From positions 1 through 45,736 of the IMG/VR virus record IMGVR_UViG_3300027754_000163: a stretch of DNA of 45,736 bases; one strand, written 5' to 3'. This document shows positions 1-13,200 of the stretch, piece after piece. The DNA is from a virus. Position numbers and translations under genes: made by a program. The notes beneath the pieces are model-generated. The model had not been told where the DNA came from. It made no database searches and saw nothing but the letters and a program-made list of their open reading frames with translations. Numbering within the stretch: position 1 is the stretch's first letter; each line of letters begins with the position of its first letter.

Positions 1-1
1 A

Positions 2-310
2 TTGAATGTCTATAGCACCGCGTCACTGAGTCTTAGCAGTACTGGCAAAGTGGTAATCAGCGGTACTCCGTTGTTGGAAAACACTGGGTCTGGAACGCCA
101 GTGACAGCTCCCACTATAACTCCAGCCACAGTCACTGCGCCAGCTGATATCCCACTGGTTAGTCATCCTGCTACTGCACAGGTCAGTGGTAAACAAACCT
201 GGTGGACTGGTGTTAATTTTCAGAGTATTGTATCCAGAGCTCCAGATCACGAGCCATGGGAAAATCACGAAAAATACTCAGTAAAATCTGCACCACCTCT
301 CAGTGTATAA
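2..310 (+). CDS. C-terminal end of a virion protein, probably baseplate hub/spike-like (partial)
   Basis: The reading frame is open from the window edge and stops at 310, so only about the last 100 residues are visible and the true start lies upstream. The fragment has a beta-rich Ser/Thr stretch (YSTASLSLSSTGKVVISG), a Pro/Thr-rich linker and a tail containing RAPDHEPWENHEKY. Beta-rich repeats followed by a Pro-rich linker and an HEPW tail resemble the ends of phage spike or lysozyme-hub proteins, and position directly before gp25 and gp6 fits a baseplate gene. The product name is inferred from context; no catalytic motif is visible in this part. Confidence 0.5.
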   Translation: MNVYSTASLSLSSTGKVVISGTPLLENTGSGTPVTAPTITPATVTAPADIPLVSHPATAQVSGKQTWWTGVNFQSIVSRAPDHEPWENHEKYSVKSAPPLSV

Positions 311-317
311 AGATGAT

Positions 318-325
318 GATAAATA
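318..325 (+). promoter_or_regulatory. T4-type late promoter, GATAAATA
   Basis: GATAAATACC lies 17 nt upstream of the gp25 start and differs by one base from the T4 late consensus TATAAATA. A Shine-Dalgarno sequence (AGAGGA) sits between it and the ATG at 343. The same box recurs before gp6 and other plus-strand genes. Confidence 0.65.
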
Positions 326-342
326 CCTCAGAGGAATAGATT

Positions 343-726
343 ATGTCAATTTATCGTGGGTTCAGCACTGTCAACGCCAGGAGTCAGAAACGGTTTACTC
401 TGATAGATCGTGAATTAATTAAACAAGATTTGCTGAACGCCCTGAACACCAGATTGGGCAGCAGATTGATGTTACCCAAAGAAGGTTGCGTGATCTGGGA
501 ATTACTGTATGAGCCGTTGACTTCAGAGGTGCAAAAAGAAATCTCAGATAATCTCACACAGTTGGTTAACAGTGATCCCAGAGTGGTATTAACCAGCATA
601 AACATTGTGAGTCAGGAAGATCAGAACACTGTGACTGTGGAGATGCAGCTGGTTTACACTGCTACCAATCAGACTGAAGTGATGCGCGTGCTGTTTGACA
701 CACAACAATCTGTAGCCAGTGTTTAA
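343..726 (+). CDS. 25: gp25-like baseplate wedge protein
   Basis: The 127-residue protein is close in length to T4 gp25 (132). It has the family layout: a short N-terminal strand region (MSIYRGFSTVNA), a helix with IDRELIKQDLLNALNTRLGSR, the MLPKEGCVIWELLYEPLT segment, then a C-terminal beta sheet with VLTSINIVSQ and VEMQLVYT. In this family the protein is a structural part of the contractile-tail baseplate wedge that contacts gp6. It is preceded by a late promoter and an AGAGGA ribosome site and followed by gp6 about 46 nt later, the usual gene order. Identification is by pattern and synteny and is fairly secure. Confidence 0.85.
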   Translation: MSIYRGFSTVNARSQKRFTLIDRELIKQDLLNALNTRLGSRLMLPKEGCVIWELLYEPLTSEVQKEISDNLTQLVNSDPRVVLTSINIVSQEDQNTVTVEMQLVYTATNQTEVMRVLFDTQQSVASV

Positions 727-746
727 AGTACTTATATTATGGTGAT

Positions 747-754
747 CATAAATA
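747..754 (+). promoter_or_regulatory. T4-type late promoter, CATAAATA
   Basis: CATAAATACC lies 18 nt upstream of the gp6 ATG, with an AGGAAA ribosome site between. It matches the TATAAATA late box at seven of eight positions. Confidence 0.6.
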
Positions 755-772
755 CCAGACATAGGAAATACC

Positions 773-3700
773 ATGAGCCAACAGCAGCGTAATCAAAATC
801 TTTACGGGGTCCAGGACTGGAAAAATATGTACCAGACCTTTCGCGATGCAGATTTCAAGAGCTATGACTACGAAACTCTGCGAAAAAGCATGGTGGATTT
901 TCTCAGATTATACAATCCAGAAAACTTCAACGATTACATCAACAGCAGTGAATATGTATCACTAATTGATCTCATCAGCTTCATGGGGCAGAGTCTCAGC
1001 TTTCGTATGGACCTCAATGCTCGTGAAAATTTTCTAGAAACTGCTCAGCGCCGTGATAGTATACTACGGTTAAGTAATCTGGTTAATTATGTACCCAAAC
1101 GAAACTCAGCAGCCAGTGGAGCACTTAGAATTGACACAGTGAGAACTGACGAAACCATTCTGGACAGTATGGGTCGCGCACTGACCAATGTAAGTATTAC
1201 TTGGAATGATCGCAGTAACTCCACTTGGCAGGAACAATGGAACACTATACTCAATGCAGCTATTACCAGCAGCCAACAAGTGGGTCGTCCAGGCAACAGC
1301 ACCACCATTGACGGTATATTAACTAGTTTGTACACTGTGGATTTACCTGCTGGTCAAAGTGCGCCATTTAAGTACACTGCCACAGTAAACAACACGCTGA
1401 TGCCGTTTGAAGTTATCAACCCTAAAATCAACCAGGGTGCATTAACAGAGTATGGCAGCAACATCAGAACAATTTTCAACTTGCTGTACCGTGATGATCA
1501 GCAGGGATACAGCAGCAACAACACTGGGTTCTTCTTGAACTTCAAACAAGGAATTTTGCTGTCTGAGCGTTTCAGCGTCACTGAAAGTTTACCCAATCGT
1601 CAGGTTTATCTAGCATCAGCTGGTATAAACAACACCGATGTATGGCTATACCAAGTTGGCTCCACCAATGCACTCACCGCATGGACTAAGTTGGACTCAG
1701 TCAGTGGCAGCACACTGAGTTATAACACTGCCAGCAGCACCATCAAGACTGTGTATTCGCTGATGAGTCGTGCTGAAGATTCTGTAACTTTGGTGTTTGG
1801 TGATGGCGTATTTGGTGAAATTCCAGTGGGTAACTTTGTCACTTATTATCGTGTCAGCAATGGACTGAGTTATCGTATCACTCCAGCTGAAATGACCAAT
1901 GTTATCATAAACATTCCTTATCTCAGCAAATCAGGTCGTACACAGATTCTCACAGTGACTGCCAGTCTCAAGTACACTGTGGCTAACAGTGCTGCGCGGG
2001 AAACACTGGATGACATTAAGCTCAAAGCGCCACAGAACTATTATACCCAGAACCGCATGGTCAACGGTCAGGATTACAACAGTTTTCCCTATGTAAAGTA
2101 CAACAACATTGTCAAGATTAAATCAGTTAATCGTACCAGCAGCGGCGTTAGTCGTTACTTGGATGTGATTGATCCCACTGGTAGATTCAGCAGCACCAAT
2201 ATAGTGGGTGATGATGGTTATCTGTATACTGATACCACAAACCAGACCAGCAGCTTTACTTTTACTACTCGTGATGATGTGGTAGAAAAAGTAAACAATC
2301 TGGTGTTGCCAGCCATTGCTGATGCCAGTATGCTGGCCATGTTTTACCAGAATTACAGTGCGCAGAATGTCAGCAGCACTGTTATAAAATGGAACCTGGT
2401 ACTTGCTGACAACGATGTCAGCAGTGGTTATATAACAGACAATACCAATACGTTGCTCACCACCGAAAATGCAGTATTTACTGCTTTTAATGTCAACCGA
2501 TTCAGAGTGGGAGCCGTGCTGAAGTTTGCCGCACCCTCGGGTAAGATATTCAACTACGACAACCGCCTAGTCACTGCTGGCGCCACGGTGCTAATGAATC
2601 AGCATCCATACATTTTTGCCACAGTAACCAGTATTAGTTACCAGGGCAGAGGTAATCAGACTGGCAATGCCAATGAGGGTCGTGACCTAGATGGTACTGG
2701 AGCCATTGTGCTGAGTGAAAAGATTCCCACAGGCGCTTTACTAACTGCGGTTTTACCCACATTTACTCCGGTATTACCAGCTAATATACAGACACAGCTG
2801 GTAACCGAATTGGTTGCTCGGCGGAGCGTGGGATTGAAATATGTTGCTGGCAGCAGCGATACTGACAGTGTGGGAACTTGGTTTGTGTCCACGGAAATTC
2901 CTGTTACTGGTTCCAGTTTTTCAGAGCCCAGATATGACACATCAGTTAATGGCACTGATAAATGGTTGCTGGCATTTAACTATGCCAGCAACACCTACAC
3001 GGTGACACAGCGCAGTGTGAGATATTACTATGGCAGTGAACGCCAGACCAGATTCTTCTACGATCCCAGGGTTAAGATATATGACCCAGCCAGCGGTAAA
3101 CTGCTGAAAGATCAGATTGATGTGCTGAAGCCCAACACATTGCCTAATCAGTCTGGATCTCCATTTAGTAATGATATCACTATGTCAGTATACAACTCAG
3201 TGATTGAGTCAGATGGATACTTGGATGACACCAAGGTCCAGGTGACATTTGCTGATAAAAACAGCAATGGGTCGCCAGATACTCCTTATTTCTATACTGA
3301 CATTGTGGGTACTCCGGGCGATACCCCGCCCAATGCTGGTAATGTGAACAGCTATGTTTTCTTCTTCAACAATCAGAACAACGGCGGTAGTCGGTTATCA
3401 GTACTGAAACAGGGTGTAGTGAAGTTAGTAAATAATGTGGGCGAAATTGATGCTGACTTATACACATACACCAATGGTGATATTGTGTTTACGCTGGATG
3501 CTAAATTGTTCTACAAGATTACCCGCAATGGTGATACCGCCAGCAAGGCAACTGTAACTGGCTACAGTTATCGTATGGGCAGGCAGAAAATTAAGTATCA
3601 GTACCGTCACAACGCGCCAGCTGATCGCCGTATTGATCCCAGCCCCAGCAATATTATTGACATCTATGTGCTGGAAAAAAACTATGCTGATGATTATATC

Positions 3701-4207
3701 TTGTGGATACGCGATTACACTGGCACAGTAACTCAACCCACTGAGCCCACAACTGAAAGTTTGAGAAATGACTTTGCTGACCTGGAAAATTATCGCATGA
3801 TCAGTGACTTGATCATATACAGTTCAGCTACTTTCAAGCCATTGTTTGGCAGCAAAGCTGACGCCAATCTACAATGCCAGTTTGTGGTGGTCAAGAATGC
3901 CAATGTGGTTGTAAGTGACAGTGAAGTACGGAGTCAGGTGGTCAGTAAAATCAATGATTACTTCAGTGTGGACAACTGGGACTTTGGTGAAACTTTTTAC
4001 TTCAGTGATTTGGCATCTTATTTACACACAGAACTCAGCACCATAATTAGTAGTGTACACCTGGTGCCCACCAGCACTGGGCAAGTTTACGGTGATTTAC
4101 AGCAGATCCGTTGTCAGCCCGATGAGATATTGACCAGCGCGGCCACGGTATTGGATATTAATGTGGTGACTAACTTGACTAATACAGTATTGAGAGTGGG
4201 TAACTAA
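773..4207 (+). CDS. 6: gp6-like baseplate wedge subunit
   Basis: The 1144-residue protein follows gp25. Its N-terminal region (YNPENFNDYINSSEYVSLIDLISFMGQSLSFRMDLNARENFLETAQRRDSILRLSNLVNYVPKR) is the typical gp6 start, in which helices around FRxDLNARENFLxTAxxRxS occur. The C-terminal part carries a J-like region (VRSQVVSKINDYFSVDNWDFGETFYFSDLASYLHTEL). T4 gp6 has about 660 residues, so this one is nearly twice as long, with extra beta-rich sequence in the middle (about residues 480-950). The family forms the trifurcated wedge ring of the baseplate. The gene ends 3 nt before the giant ORF, suggesting co-transcription. Confidence 0.85.
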   Translation: MSQQQRNQNLYGVQDWKNMYQTFRDADFKSYDYETLRKSMVDFLRLYNPENFNDYINSSEYVSLIDLISFMGQSLSFRMDLNARENFLETAQRRDSILRLSNLVNYVPKRNSAASGALRIDTVRTDETILDSMGRALTNVSITWNDRSNSTWQEQWNTILNAAITSSQQVGRPGNSTTIDGILTSLYTVDLPAGQSAPFKYTATVNNTLMPFEVINPKINQGALTEYGSNIRTIFNLLYRDDQQGYSSNNTGFFLNFKQGILLSERFSVTESLPNRQVYLASAGINNTDVWLYQVGSTNALTAWTKLDSVSGSTLSYNTASSTIKTVYSLMSRAEDSVTLVFGDGVFGEIPVGNFVTYYRVSNGLSYRITPAEMTNVIINIPYLSKSGRTQILTVTASLKYTVANSAARETLDDIKLKAPQNYYTQNRMVNGQDYNSFPYVKYNNIVKIKSVNRTSSGVSRYLDVIDPTGRFSSTNIVGDDGYLYTDTTNQTSSFTFTTRDDVVEKVNNLVLPAIADASMLAMFYQNYSAQNVSSTVIKWNLVLADNDVSSGYITDNTNTLLTTENAVFTAFNVNRFRVGAVLKFAAPSGKIFNYDNRLVTAGATVLMNQHPYIFATVTSISYQGRGNQTGNANEGRDLDGTGAIVLSEKIPTGALLTAVLPTFTPVLPANIQTQLVTELVARRSVGLKYVAGSSDTDSVGTWFVSTEIPVTGSSFSEPRYDTSVNGTDKWLLAFNYASNTYTVTQRSVRYYYGSERQTRFFYDPRVKIYDPASGKLLKDQIDVLKPNTLPNQSGSPFSNDITMSVYNSVIESDGYLDDTKVQVTFADKNSNGSPDTPYFYTDIVGTPGDTPPNAGNVNSYVFFFNNQNNGGSRLSVLKQGVVKLVNNVGEIDADLYTYTNGDIVFTLDAKLFYKITRNGDTASKATVTGYSYRMGRQKIKYQYRHNAPADRRIDPSPSNIIDIYVLEKNYADDYILWIRDYTGTVTQPTEPTTESLRNDFADLENYRMISDLIIYSSATFKPLFGSKADANLQCQFVVVKNANVVVSDSEVRSQVVSKINDYFSVDNWDFGETFYFSDLASYLHTELSTIISSVHLVPTSTGQVYGDLQQIRCQPDEILTSAATVLDINVVTNLTNTVLRVGN

Positions 4208-4210
4208 AAA

Positions 4211-7200
4211 ATGGCAATCAATAAGACTATCGATTTACTTCCAGAATATTTTAGAACAATACCCAATCAGCGTTTCCTCAACAGCACGCTGGATCGCCTG
4301 GTAAGTGACCCCAACCTCAGAAACTTTGACGGTTATGTGGGCCGTAGGTTAGTCAACGGTGCGCCACTGGCTGGAAACTATATCACCGAGCCCAGCACAT
4401 TCAGAACTGACTATCAGTTGGAACCAGAATTTGTATTTGCTCAGCCAGGATCACCCACTCGCGCCGCTGGTTTCAAGGATGTGCTGAACAGTGTGGCCAG
4501 CCAGGGTGGCAAAATTGATGCATGGAACCGCCTGCTTACTGACAACTCCTACACCTATCAGGGATTCGTGGATCTGGATAAACTCACAAATTACTTCAAC
4601 TATGTGTGGATCCCAGAACCCAGAAAGATCAATGGAACTCGTGTGGATGAGAATCCCTGGTTCAGAACCCCAGTGCAAATCAGCAACAGCACTTTACCCA
4701 CCACAGCGACTTATACAGTAACCCGCACCAGCAACGGACTATCGGTTACAGATTTCGATGGATTAAATCCAGAAATATTCCTAGCGCGTGGTGGTAATTA
4801 CACATTCAAAGTTCAACCCAACGACTACTCTGCTGGTATCCGCACAGCTAAATCAGTGACTCAGCTATCCAGTGTCAGCCCAGTATTAGCCAGCAGTCAG
4901 TTTCCACTGTTTGGTAACTCCAGTGGGAAATTTGTGGCCGCTGGAGGCTTAGTGGTTACTGATGTTGTGGACTTTAACTTTAAATATTCACAGTTTGCAG
5001 TGGAATGCTGGGTCTGGATTGACAGCAATCAGAATTCAGGTGATCAGGTCATAATGGGTCAGTGGTCATTTAATGACACTGCCAACAGCAGCTGGGCATT
5101 GATCAGAACTGGCTCACCCAACACACTGAAATTCTGCTGGGTGGATGCTGCCACAGGATCAGTATCCGAGTTAGTGTACGCCGCGGGCGCAGTCAGCACT
5201 GGTGCTTGGCATCATGTTGCGGTTACCCGTGTTAGTGGCACAGCAAGATTGTATGTGGATGGCTATCAGGCAGTTACTGGCAGCATGGGCACCATTGCTA
5301 GATCTGACAAAGCATTGACCATTGGTGCTGATACTCAGAACAGCATGGCCTTCCGTGGATTCATCAATGATCTACGCATCACCAATGGCTATGCCAGATA
5401 CACTGATGTTTATTACGCATTACCCAGTGACACCACAGTCAATGATAATAACACTGTGTTGCTAATAACCTTTGACGGTGTACTGGGATCATCAGTTTTT
5501 ACTGATAATACTCAGACTAATGCCAGCCGAACATGGATTCAGTCTCATCCAGGTACTCCGGGATTTATTCCCTCTAACCCCAATCTCACAGCACGCGATA
5601 TTCTGGGTGTAAACAACAACGGTGTTTCCACTGGTGATATTGTGTTCAATGTGCCCAGACTAGCTGATGAAAGCTATTGGAGAAATCTCAGCGTAACTGG
5701 CATCCAAACCCTGGACTTTGTGGATTTAGCTACTAATTTACAATTTGATCAGATTGACGGCAAATCCATCGACACTTTTGTACAGGTTCCAGCTTCGTTA
5801 ACTGACAGTGATCTCACTGGACATCGTGGAGGTATTGATGGAGTCACTGATCTCAATGGCAAGACACTGATATTTGTCACAGGGCAGAGTGCTGGATGGC
5901 AGCGAATTGAACCATTTGAATTTAATGGATTGGAAGTGGGTACATTTGAAAATACCACACCCATACTCAATAGTCAGTGGTATGGTATCTGGACCTGTCA
6001 GGTAATCAATGGACTGATTCGTTTGAATTTCGTGGCCAACATCAGCGGTCAATATCGTGTCAAAGTCAAGAACGGCGGTACTTATCGCAACACTAGCTGG
6101 TATAAAACCGCCGATAACAGCGCATTGGCTCGTGTACCCACACTGAGTGGAAATTTAACCACTCTGTATTTGCAGGATGATCAGAACACAGCCAACATTC
6201 TGCCATTGGGCATCATCAATACTGATGTGCCTGTGCTGGATATCGATCGTGATATTGTGGGACAAAAATATTATACCAGCGGCAATGGAGTTAAGTTTAT
6301 TGACGGCCTCAGGGTAACATTTGGCTCAGACGCAGTTCCTGCCAGCTACTGCAATCTGGTGCTGGTATACCAGTCCACATTTACCAATCAGATCGGAATT
6401 GCTGACTCCACTATTGCGCTGCTGGATGTTGGGGAAATCCAGTCTGGGTTTTTCCTAGAAGCCAACACTGAAACCATGCTGGTCCACTCGGTGAATTATC
6501 AGACCAACACTGTGACAGTAACTCGCGGCTACAATAGCGTTGCCACAGCACATGGTGATAACTCCTGGTGTAAAATTCTCACAGCGCCCAGCTACATCGT
6601 GGAAGGCGTGGGCTCGGCTATCACACTGGTTCCCTATCAGCAACTCACCACTCAGGAACCATATTTAGACAACGCACAAAATCCAGATTACATCACAGTA
6701 AATCGTGCCAGTGCAGATCGTAATCCCTGGAGCAGAACCAATCGTTGGTTTAATTATGCTGTGATTGAAAACACACTGGCCTACCTACAAGCTCAGGGAG
6801 TGACAGTGTCAGCTCCCAGCTCAGTGTCTCGAGCAGTTAGGCCCATATTGGAATTCCGCAGCGGTCTTAAACTCTATGACTTTGGAACACAGTCACTGGC
6901 TCAGGTGCAGTTGCTGGACAGTCAAATTAACGACGCTCTGAGCAATATCAATGGTCGTCGTGTTACTGACACACAGAGCTTGACATTAAATGGTCATCTA
7001 TTAGTGGATGGTGACCTGGTGATATTCAATAACGACACTGAGTCTCAGGTGCGAGGAAAAGTTTATCAGATACAATATGTGGATGTGGATGGTGATTTAA
7101 ATTTATTCAGTCGTGCGCCAGTGCGTGTGGCATCCACCACCAATGTCAACATTACCAGTCCTGGCACAATTGATGGGGTCACATTACAACCATATGATCG

Positions 7201-10200
7201 TGTGTTGTTGTGGAAGCAAACCCTCGCACAACAAAATGGTATCTATTATTACATCAGTGGTAGACTGGAACGCAGTGATGATGTCAACTCAGTAACTGAA
7301 CTAAGCACTGACTTCTATGTATATGCTTCTGCAGGCACAGTTAACCGTAACACTTGGTTTAGATATGTGGTTAATTTAAACACTGTGCAACTGGGAACAA
7401 CTCCGCTGAGTTTTGAAACGGTGTTAGCCCGGGGACCAGTTATTTCACTGACAGAATATGCTACTGCACTCGCGGGCGATTGTGTGGTTGTGACCTCAGC
7501 TGATGCCAACAATCGTGGCACCAACTGGTACTGGAATGCGTCAACCAAATACTGGACACTGAGCAGTCAGCAAAAAACTCAGGTGCAACAAGCTCCTAAA
7601 TTTGATGTATTTGATTACAATGGCGTCAGCTATGCTGATTCCAGAGTTTATGATCTCAGTTCCTTTGCTGGCAGCACACTGATTGAATATCAGCGAAATT
7701 CCAGCGTTGCATCTGACCCAGTGCTGGAATTTGGATTAACTTACCGCAATATAGCCAATGTGGGTGATATCACATTCCTGAATACATATGAATCTGACAC
7801 ATTTACTCATCAGATTAATAACAACCCTGTGCAGATCGCAATTAATCAGGGCGTAGCCCGCAGAACTGATGTTATAACCGGTGCTGCCAGTGAGTTTAGC
7901 CCATGGCAACAAGCACTAACTAATTTGGAACTGTATCAGAATATATCAGCAACTGGTTCCAGAACTATTCAGGTAAGCTGCACACTGTTAAATAAGACCA
8001 CAGCCAACAACACCCTGGTGTTCGTGGATGGCCACCAGCTTAGTCCAGACAACTTCACAGTGCAGGTGGTGAATAACACAGTGTTGTTCACCATTGGCAA
8101 CGCGGTGACTGTTAACACTGACAGCACAGTACTGGTAAAATTAATCGCAGCCACACCCATTGTGGGAGCATATTATGATGTTCCTGCCGCATATGATATC
8201 AATCCCTACAATCAGCGTCCAGTGTCATTTACCCACAATGATATCAAACAACATACTGATGCCATGCATCACCAGCACGGTCACGGTATAAGCCCAGCTG
8301 ACACTGAAAATAGTCTGGACGATCCTGACCACCAGGGTAAACCTGGATTAATTATGTTGCATGAGGGGTTCAGCGTACTCAGCACACTGATGCTTACTGA
8401 TAACCGATACAATATTGATCGTGCGCTGAAGAATGCTGCTGCTGACTATGAATTATTTAAACTGAAATTCCTGCAAGCTGGAGATCAGGTAGAGAACATC
8501 GTGAATCTCAGTGCTCGACATGGTGTAGATCAGATCTTTGCAGTGTTGGCAGCTAATCACAATTCCAGTTCTGCATGGTATACCAGTGACATGGTTCCAC
8601 TGGGTGGCACGGTCGTCAGGTATACGGTGGATGACCCACAACAACAATATTATGACATTTCTCGACAACTGGATCAGGTTGCCAGTAATCAGGCAGTGCT
8701 GGTCTATCTCAACGGTCAACAACTGGTACGCGGTGAAGATTACGAAGTATTTACTGGTCGACCAGCAGTAGAGATCATGCTGGTTGTCAGAGTGGGCGAC
8801 CTGATTGAAATTGTTGAATACACTAATACCGATGGTTGTTATATGCCAGCAACTCCAGCTAAACTGGGCTTGGGCGCAGCTTATGTGCCCAGTATGTACA
8901 CTGATGATACCTATCAGGAATCAGTGCTGGTTATACAAGGCCACGATGGCAGCATTACTCGTGCATTCACTGATTATCGTGATACATTGCTGATGGAACT
9001 GGAACTGAGAATCTACAATAACATCAAAGTAAATTCTGAGTTATGGAATCAGGTAATAGAAAATCGTGTGCCCTCAGCAGGCCGCTTCAGAGAACTCAAC
9101 GGACTGGCAACATACAGCATGATCGAACAAGCATCCATTCAGCGCAAGTTCTTTTATGAATGGGTTGCTGAAAATCATGTGAATTTCCGCACATCAGTGT
9201 ATGAGCAGAACAAAGCATTCACCTACAACTACAATAACAGCACTGACAAGATCACAGGTGATCCGTTGCTGGGTTACTGGCGTGGTAGTTATCGTGACTT
9301 TTATGACACTGATCGTCCACATACTCATCCCTGGGAGGTACTGGGCTTGAGCGTCAAGCCCACTTGGTGGCTAAGCACTTATGGCCCAGCACCCTATACT
9401 GGAGAGAATCTTATCCTGTGGCAGGATCTGACCAACGGTGTGCTGGGGCACACTGGCAAAGTCAGCGCCACTGGCTACCGAACCACCAATGTGTATAATA
9501 CATCACGCACTGCTCAGCTGAGTTTGCTGGATGTGATACCAGTATCATCCAGTGGTGAGTTGTTAGATCCCAATGTGAGTTTAACAGCTATTCTGGAAAC
9601 TCAGACTCTGCGTGCTGGCTTTACTTTTAATGATGGCGGACCAGCTGAAACAGCATGGAGACACAGCAGCACGTTCCCGTTCGCTCAGTTACGCACCAAG
9701 ATCTTACAGAATCCTCAGTTTATGCTGGGTACACTGTGGGATCTGGATAATTATTGCCCGCATGTGCGTCACAACACCACACCCACTGTGGCTGGAATGT
9801 TTGATGGATTTAAATATCTGGTTACACAGATCCCCAGCATTGCTGATGTTGAGTTACACAATGTGGATACTGATGCTGCTGGCATCACAGTGCGCAAACA
9901 CAGTATGCTGAACTATATTGTGGAATATCTAACTAATCAGGGTGATACTGCCGCACTGTTCAAGAAATACATCACCCACAGTACTGTGAACTTGGTTTAC
10001 AATTTGGCTGGGTTCGCTGATAAAGGCAACCTCACAGTGTATGCTGAGCAGAACAGTCCACAGACTATTCAGCAGACTGTCAAAGTACCTGCAGAAGACT
10101 ATAGTTTATTACTGAGTCAGAGTACTCCAGTGGGACAAGTGACCTACAGTGGAGTTATCATCACACAAAGCGTTAATGGTTACAAAGTAACTGGCTATGA

Positions 10201-13200
10201 CCAGGAATATCCATTTTTTATTATCAGTCCCAGCAATCCCACTGGTAAAACCACCAGCATTACGGTGGGCAGCCAGAGTTTTACGGTGTATCAGGAAAAT
10301 GCTGAACAACCCATTTATGTTCCATACGGATTTGAATTTAGTAATCGTCAGACTGTGGTGGACTTCCTGGTCAGTTACGGCGCATATCTGCAACGTTTGG
10401 GTTTCTTGTTTGAAACTGATACCGCCACTGACCGAGTTAACTGGACAGATGCAGCAGTACAGTTTGTAAAATGGAGCTATTATGACTGGGCACCCAATCA
10501 GGGCGTGAATCGCATCAGCCTGGTACTCAACCCCAGCAGCGGTGTTCTAAAATTCCAACCAGTGGCTGGCACTCTGGACAGTTTGCTTAATCCTGGGTCA
10601 CTGTTGCTGGATGAAAATCAGTATCAGATTGATACCAGATACCTGGATGTGCTGCGTGATTCTGATGTTACCTACATCAACCATCAGTTGCCATTGGGTG
10701 TGATCAGTGCGCTGAGAGCCAACTTAATAAACTTTGAACACAAACTGATACTGAATAATCGCACAGTATTCAATGACCTGATCTATAACCCAGCATTGGG
10801 TACCAGGCAAAACCGCTTGAGAATCACTGGACTGAAATCTGGAGATTGGAATGGCACGTTGGCCAGTGCTGGTTTCATGATGATGCTGAGTGATGTGGCT
10901 GACTGGCAACCCAATACTGACTACCTGCGTGGCAGCATTGTACGGTATAAGAATCAGAACTGGACTGCGCTCACTGCGGTGATTGGCGCTAGTAAATTCC
11001 AGCAGAATAACTTCAGTGTCACTGACACTGTGTTTCAGGATCAGCTGATGCCCAGTATTGGCGCTAAAGCACTGGATCTGGAACATGCGTATGATCCATA
11101 TTACCACAACAGCATACCCGACATGGTGCGTCTGAGATGTGACGCACTGGGATATGTGGAACGTACTTGGCTGGCCAACCTGGGGCTGGACTTGCTGAAT
11201 CAGACTGAATTCTATCGTGGCTGGATCAAGCAAAAAGGCACGCCACAGGCAATAACTAATTTTACATCAGCTGGCACCACTGACCTATTGGCTGACTTTG
11301 CTGTGTTTGAAGAATATGCCATCAAGATGGGTGAGTACGGCGCAACTGGACGCACTGGATATGTGGACGTACAACTCAATAGCACCGTGGCGGTCAATAA
11401 CCCCGTGGCAGTGGAGTTTGCGGTTGGCAGCAGTGATACCAATATTATCAGAGTTTCAGACAGTGTGTTGTACAAGAAACCACTGGGCTGGAATGCTAAC
11501 TTCATACAGACACTGGATGCTGGTAATCTCAATGATTCAGAATCACCATTCCTGTCAGCTGGCCCAGTATTGCCCAGTGACATCTACGACTTTGCCCGCA
11601 GCAATACACTGCAATACAACAGTACATTGCAGAACTTGCTGACATTTCCCAGCAAACTCAGCATGACCACAGAAACCGACACTGGTAACCTGTTGCGCAA
11701 TGTTAGAAATCAAAATTGGTTCTGGATTGCAGTGGATGAAGTCAGCTCAGCTGAAAACAAATACAATGTGATTACTTGGAAACTGTCTGCTGCGTATATC
11801 AAACAAGTGGTGCTGAACACAGTGCAGAATACCATAGATTTATACCTAAGTTCTGGCGTGGACGCATATGTGGGCGATATTGTGGCTGTGGATATCACCC
11901 AAGCACAGGGTGTGTTCACTGTGAATGATTATCAGGTACAACCCAGTGGTGATTATTACAGTGTTCTGAGTTTGCAGGTAACTGACGTCACCCAGTATAC
12001 ATTTGACAATATCACCTACACTGATGTCACTGCCCCACAGGGCATTTACACGTACACAAGTTTACGGCACAATGATATTGGCAGTGCCATACTGGATTCA
12101 CAAGTTAATAGACTCCGGCTGCCAGTACTGACTCGGGCTTATGTGGACTATGACACCACAGGATTTGCTGTGTTTGATTTCCGCGAACCCTATGTCACTG
12201 GTCAGGCAACTTTACCAGCGGGCTCAGCGGTAACCACTAGTATTGCACAGGATGAAGCTACCAAACTGCTGTGGTTAGGTCAGGCCACAGCCAACCAAGT
12301 GACACTGAAAACCATGGAATCAGCCCGACTCAGTGCTGGTGATGTCGCTGGGTTGGGCACGGTGGTACACACTTTCGCCGCCACTGGCAATACTACCTCA
12401 CTGGGCTCACAGGTTGTGAATCTTACCTCGGGCCTGGCAGTTGCCACGGCGACCGACAGCAGCAACAGCGGTCAGTTATATATTCTAAAATATACACCCA
12501 CGGTTGCTGCTGTCAGTCAGACAGTTTATGGCGCCAGCGGTTCATATCTGGGATCCAGTGTAAGCGCCAGTGCTGATGGTGTGTGGTTGGCTGCTGGTGC
12601 TCCTACACCCAGTGGTGTAGGTAGTGTGCGGGTTTACCAACGAGATAGCTCTGACCTGTACAATTTGGTACACACCGTCACTGATCCTGGTAATGTTACT
12701 GGTGGTAAATTTGGATCCAGTGTAAGCCTCAGCGCCGACGGTGCATTGTTGGCTGTGGGAGCTCCATCCGCTGGAGCTGGCGCTGGTAAAGTTTATACTT
12801 TCAGCAGAGCAACAACCACATTTACTCTGACTCACACTTTATCAGCCGGGGACAATGATGATCAATATGGAGCCAGTGTTGCGGTCAATGGTGACCTACT
12901 AGCCATTGCTGCGCCACAATCTTCTCAGGTCATTGGCAGTCAGACATTAAGACAGCTGGGTAAAGTGCAATTATGGAATTATTACTCCAGTGCTTGGCAT
13001 CTGATTCAGACCATTGATAACACAGATGTTTTCAGTACTGGCTTTGGTCAACAGCTCAGCTGGCTTACCACCAAGGTATTGGCTGTGGTGGAAAATAATG
13101 CTGAATTCGTACAAGCCGATCAGTTGCATCTGGAAAGCAACATTCAGTTTGACAGCGGCGGCACAGTGATGTATGACAGCGCGGCACAACCTGGACAGAG

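Noticed and set aside
10724-11233. 169-residue minus-strand open frame inside the giant gene
   Set aside because: Antisense shadow of strongly biased coding sequence, without start signals.
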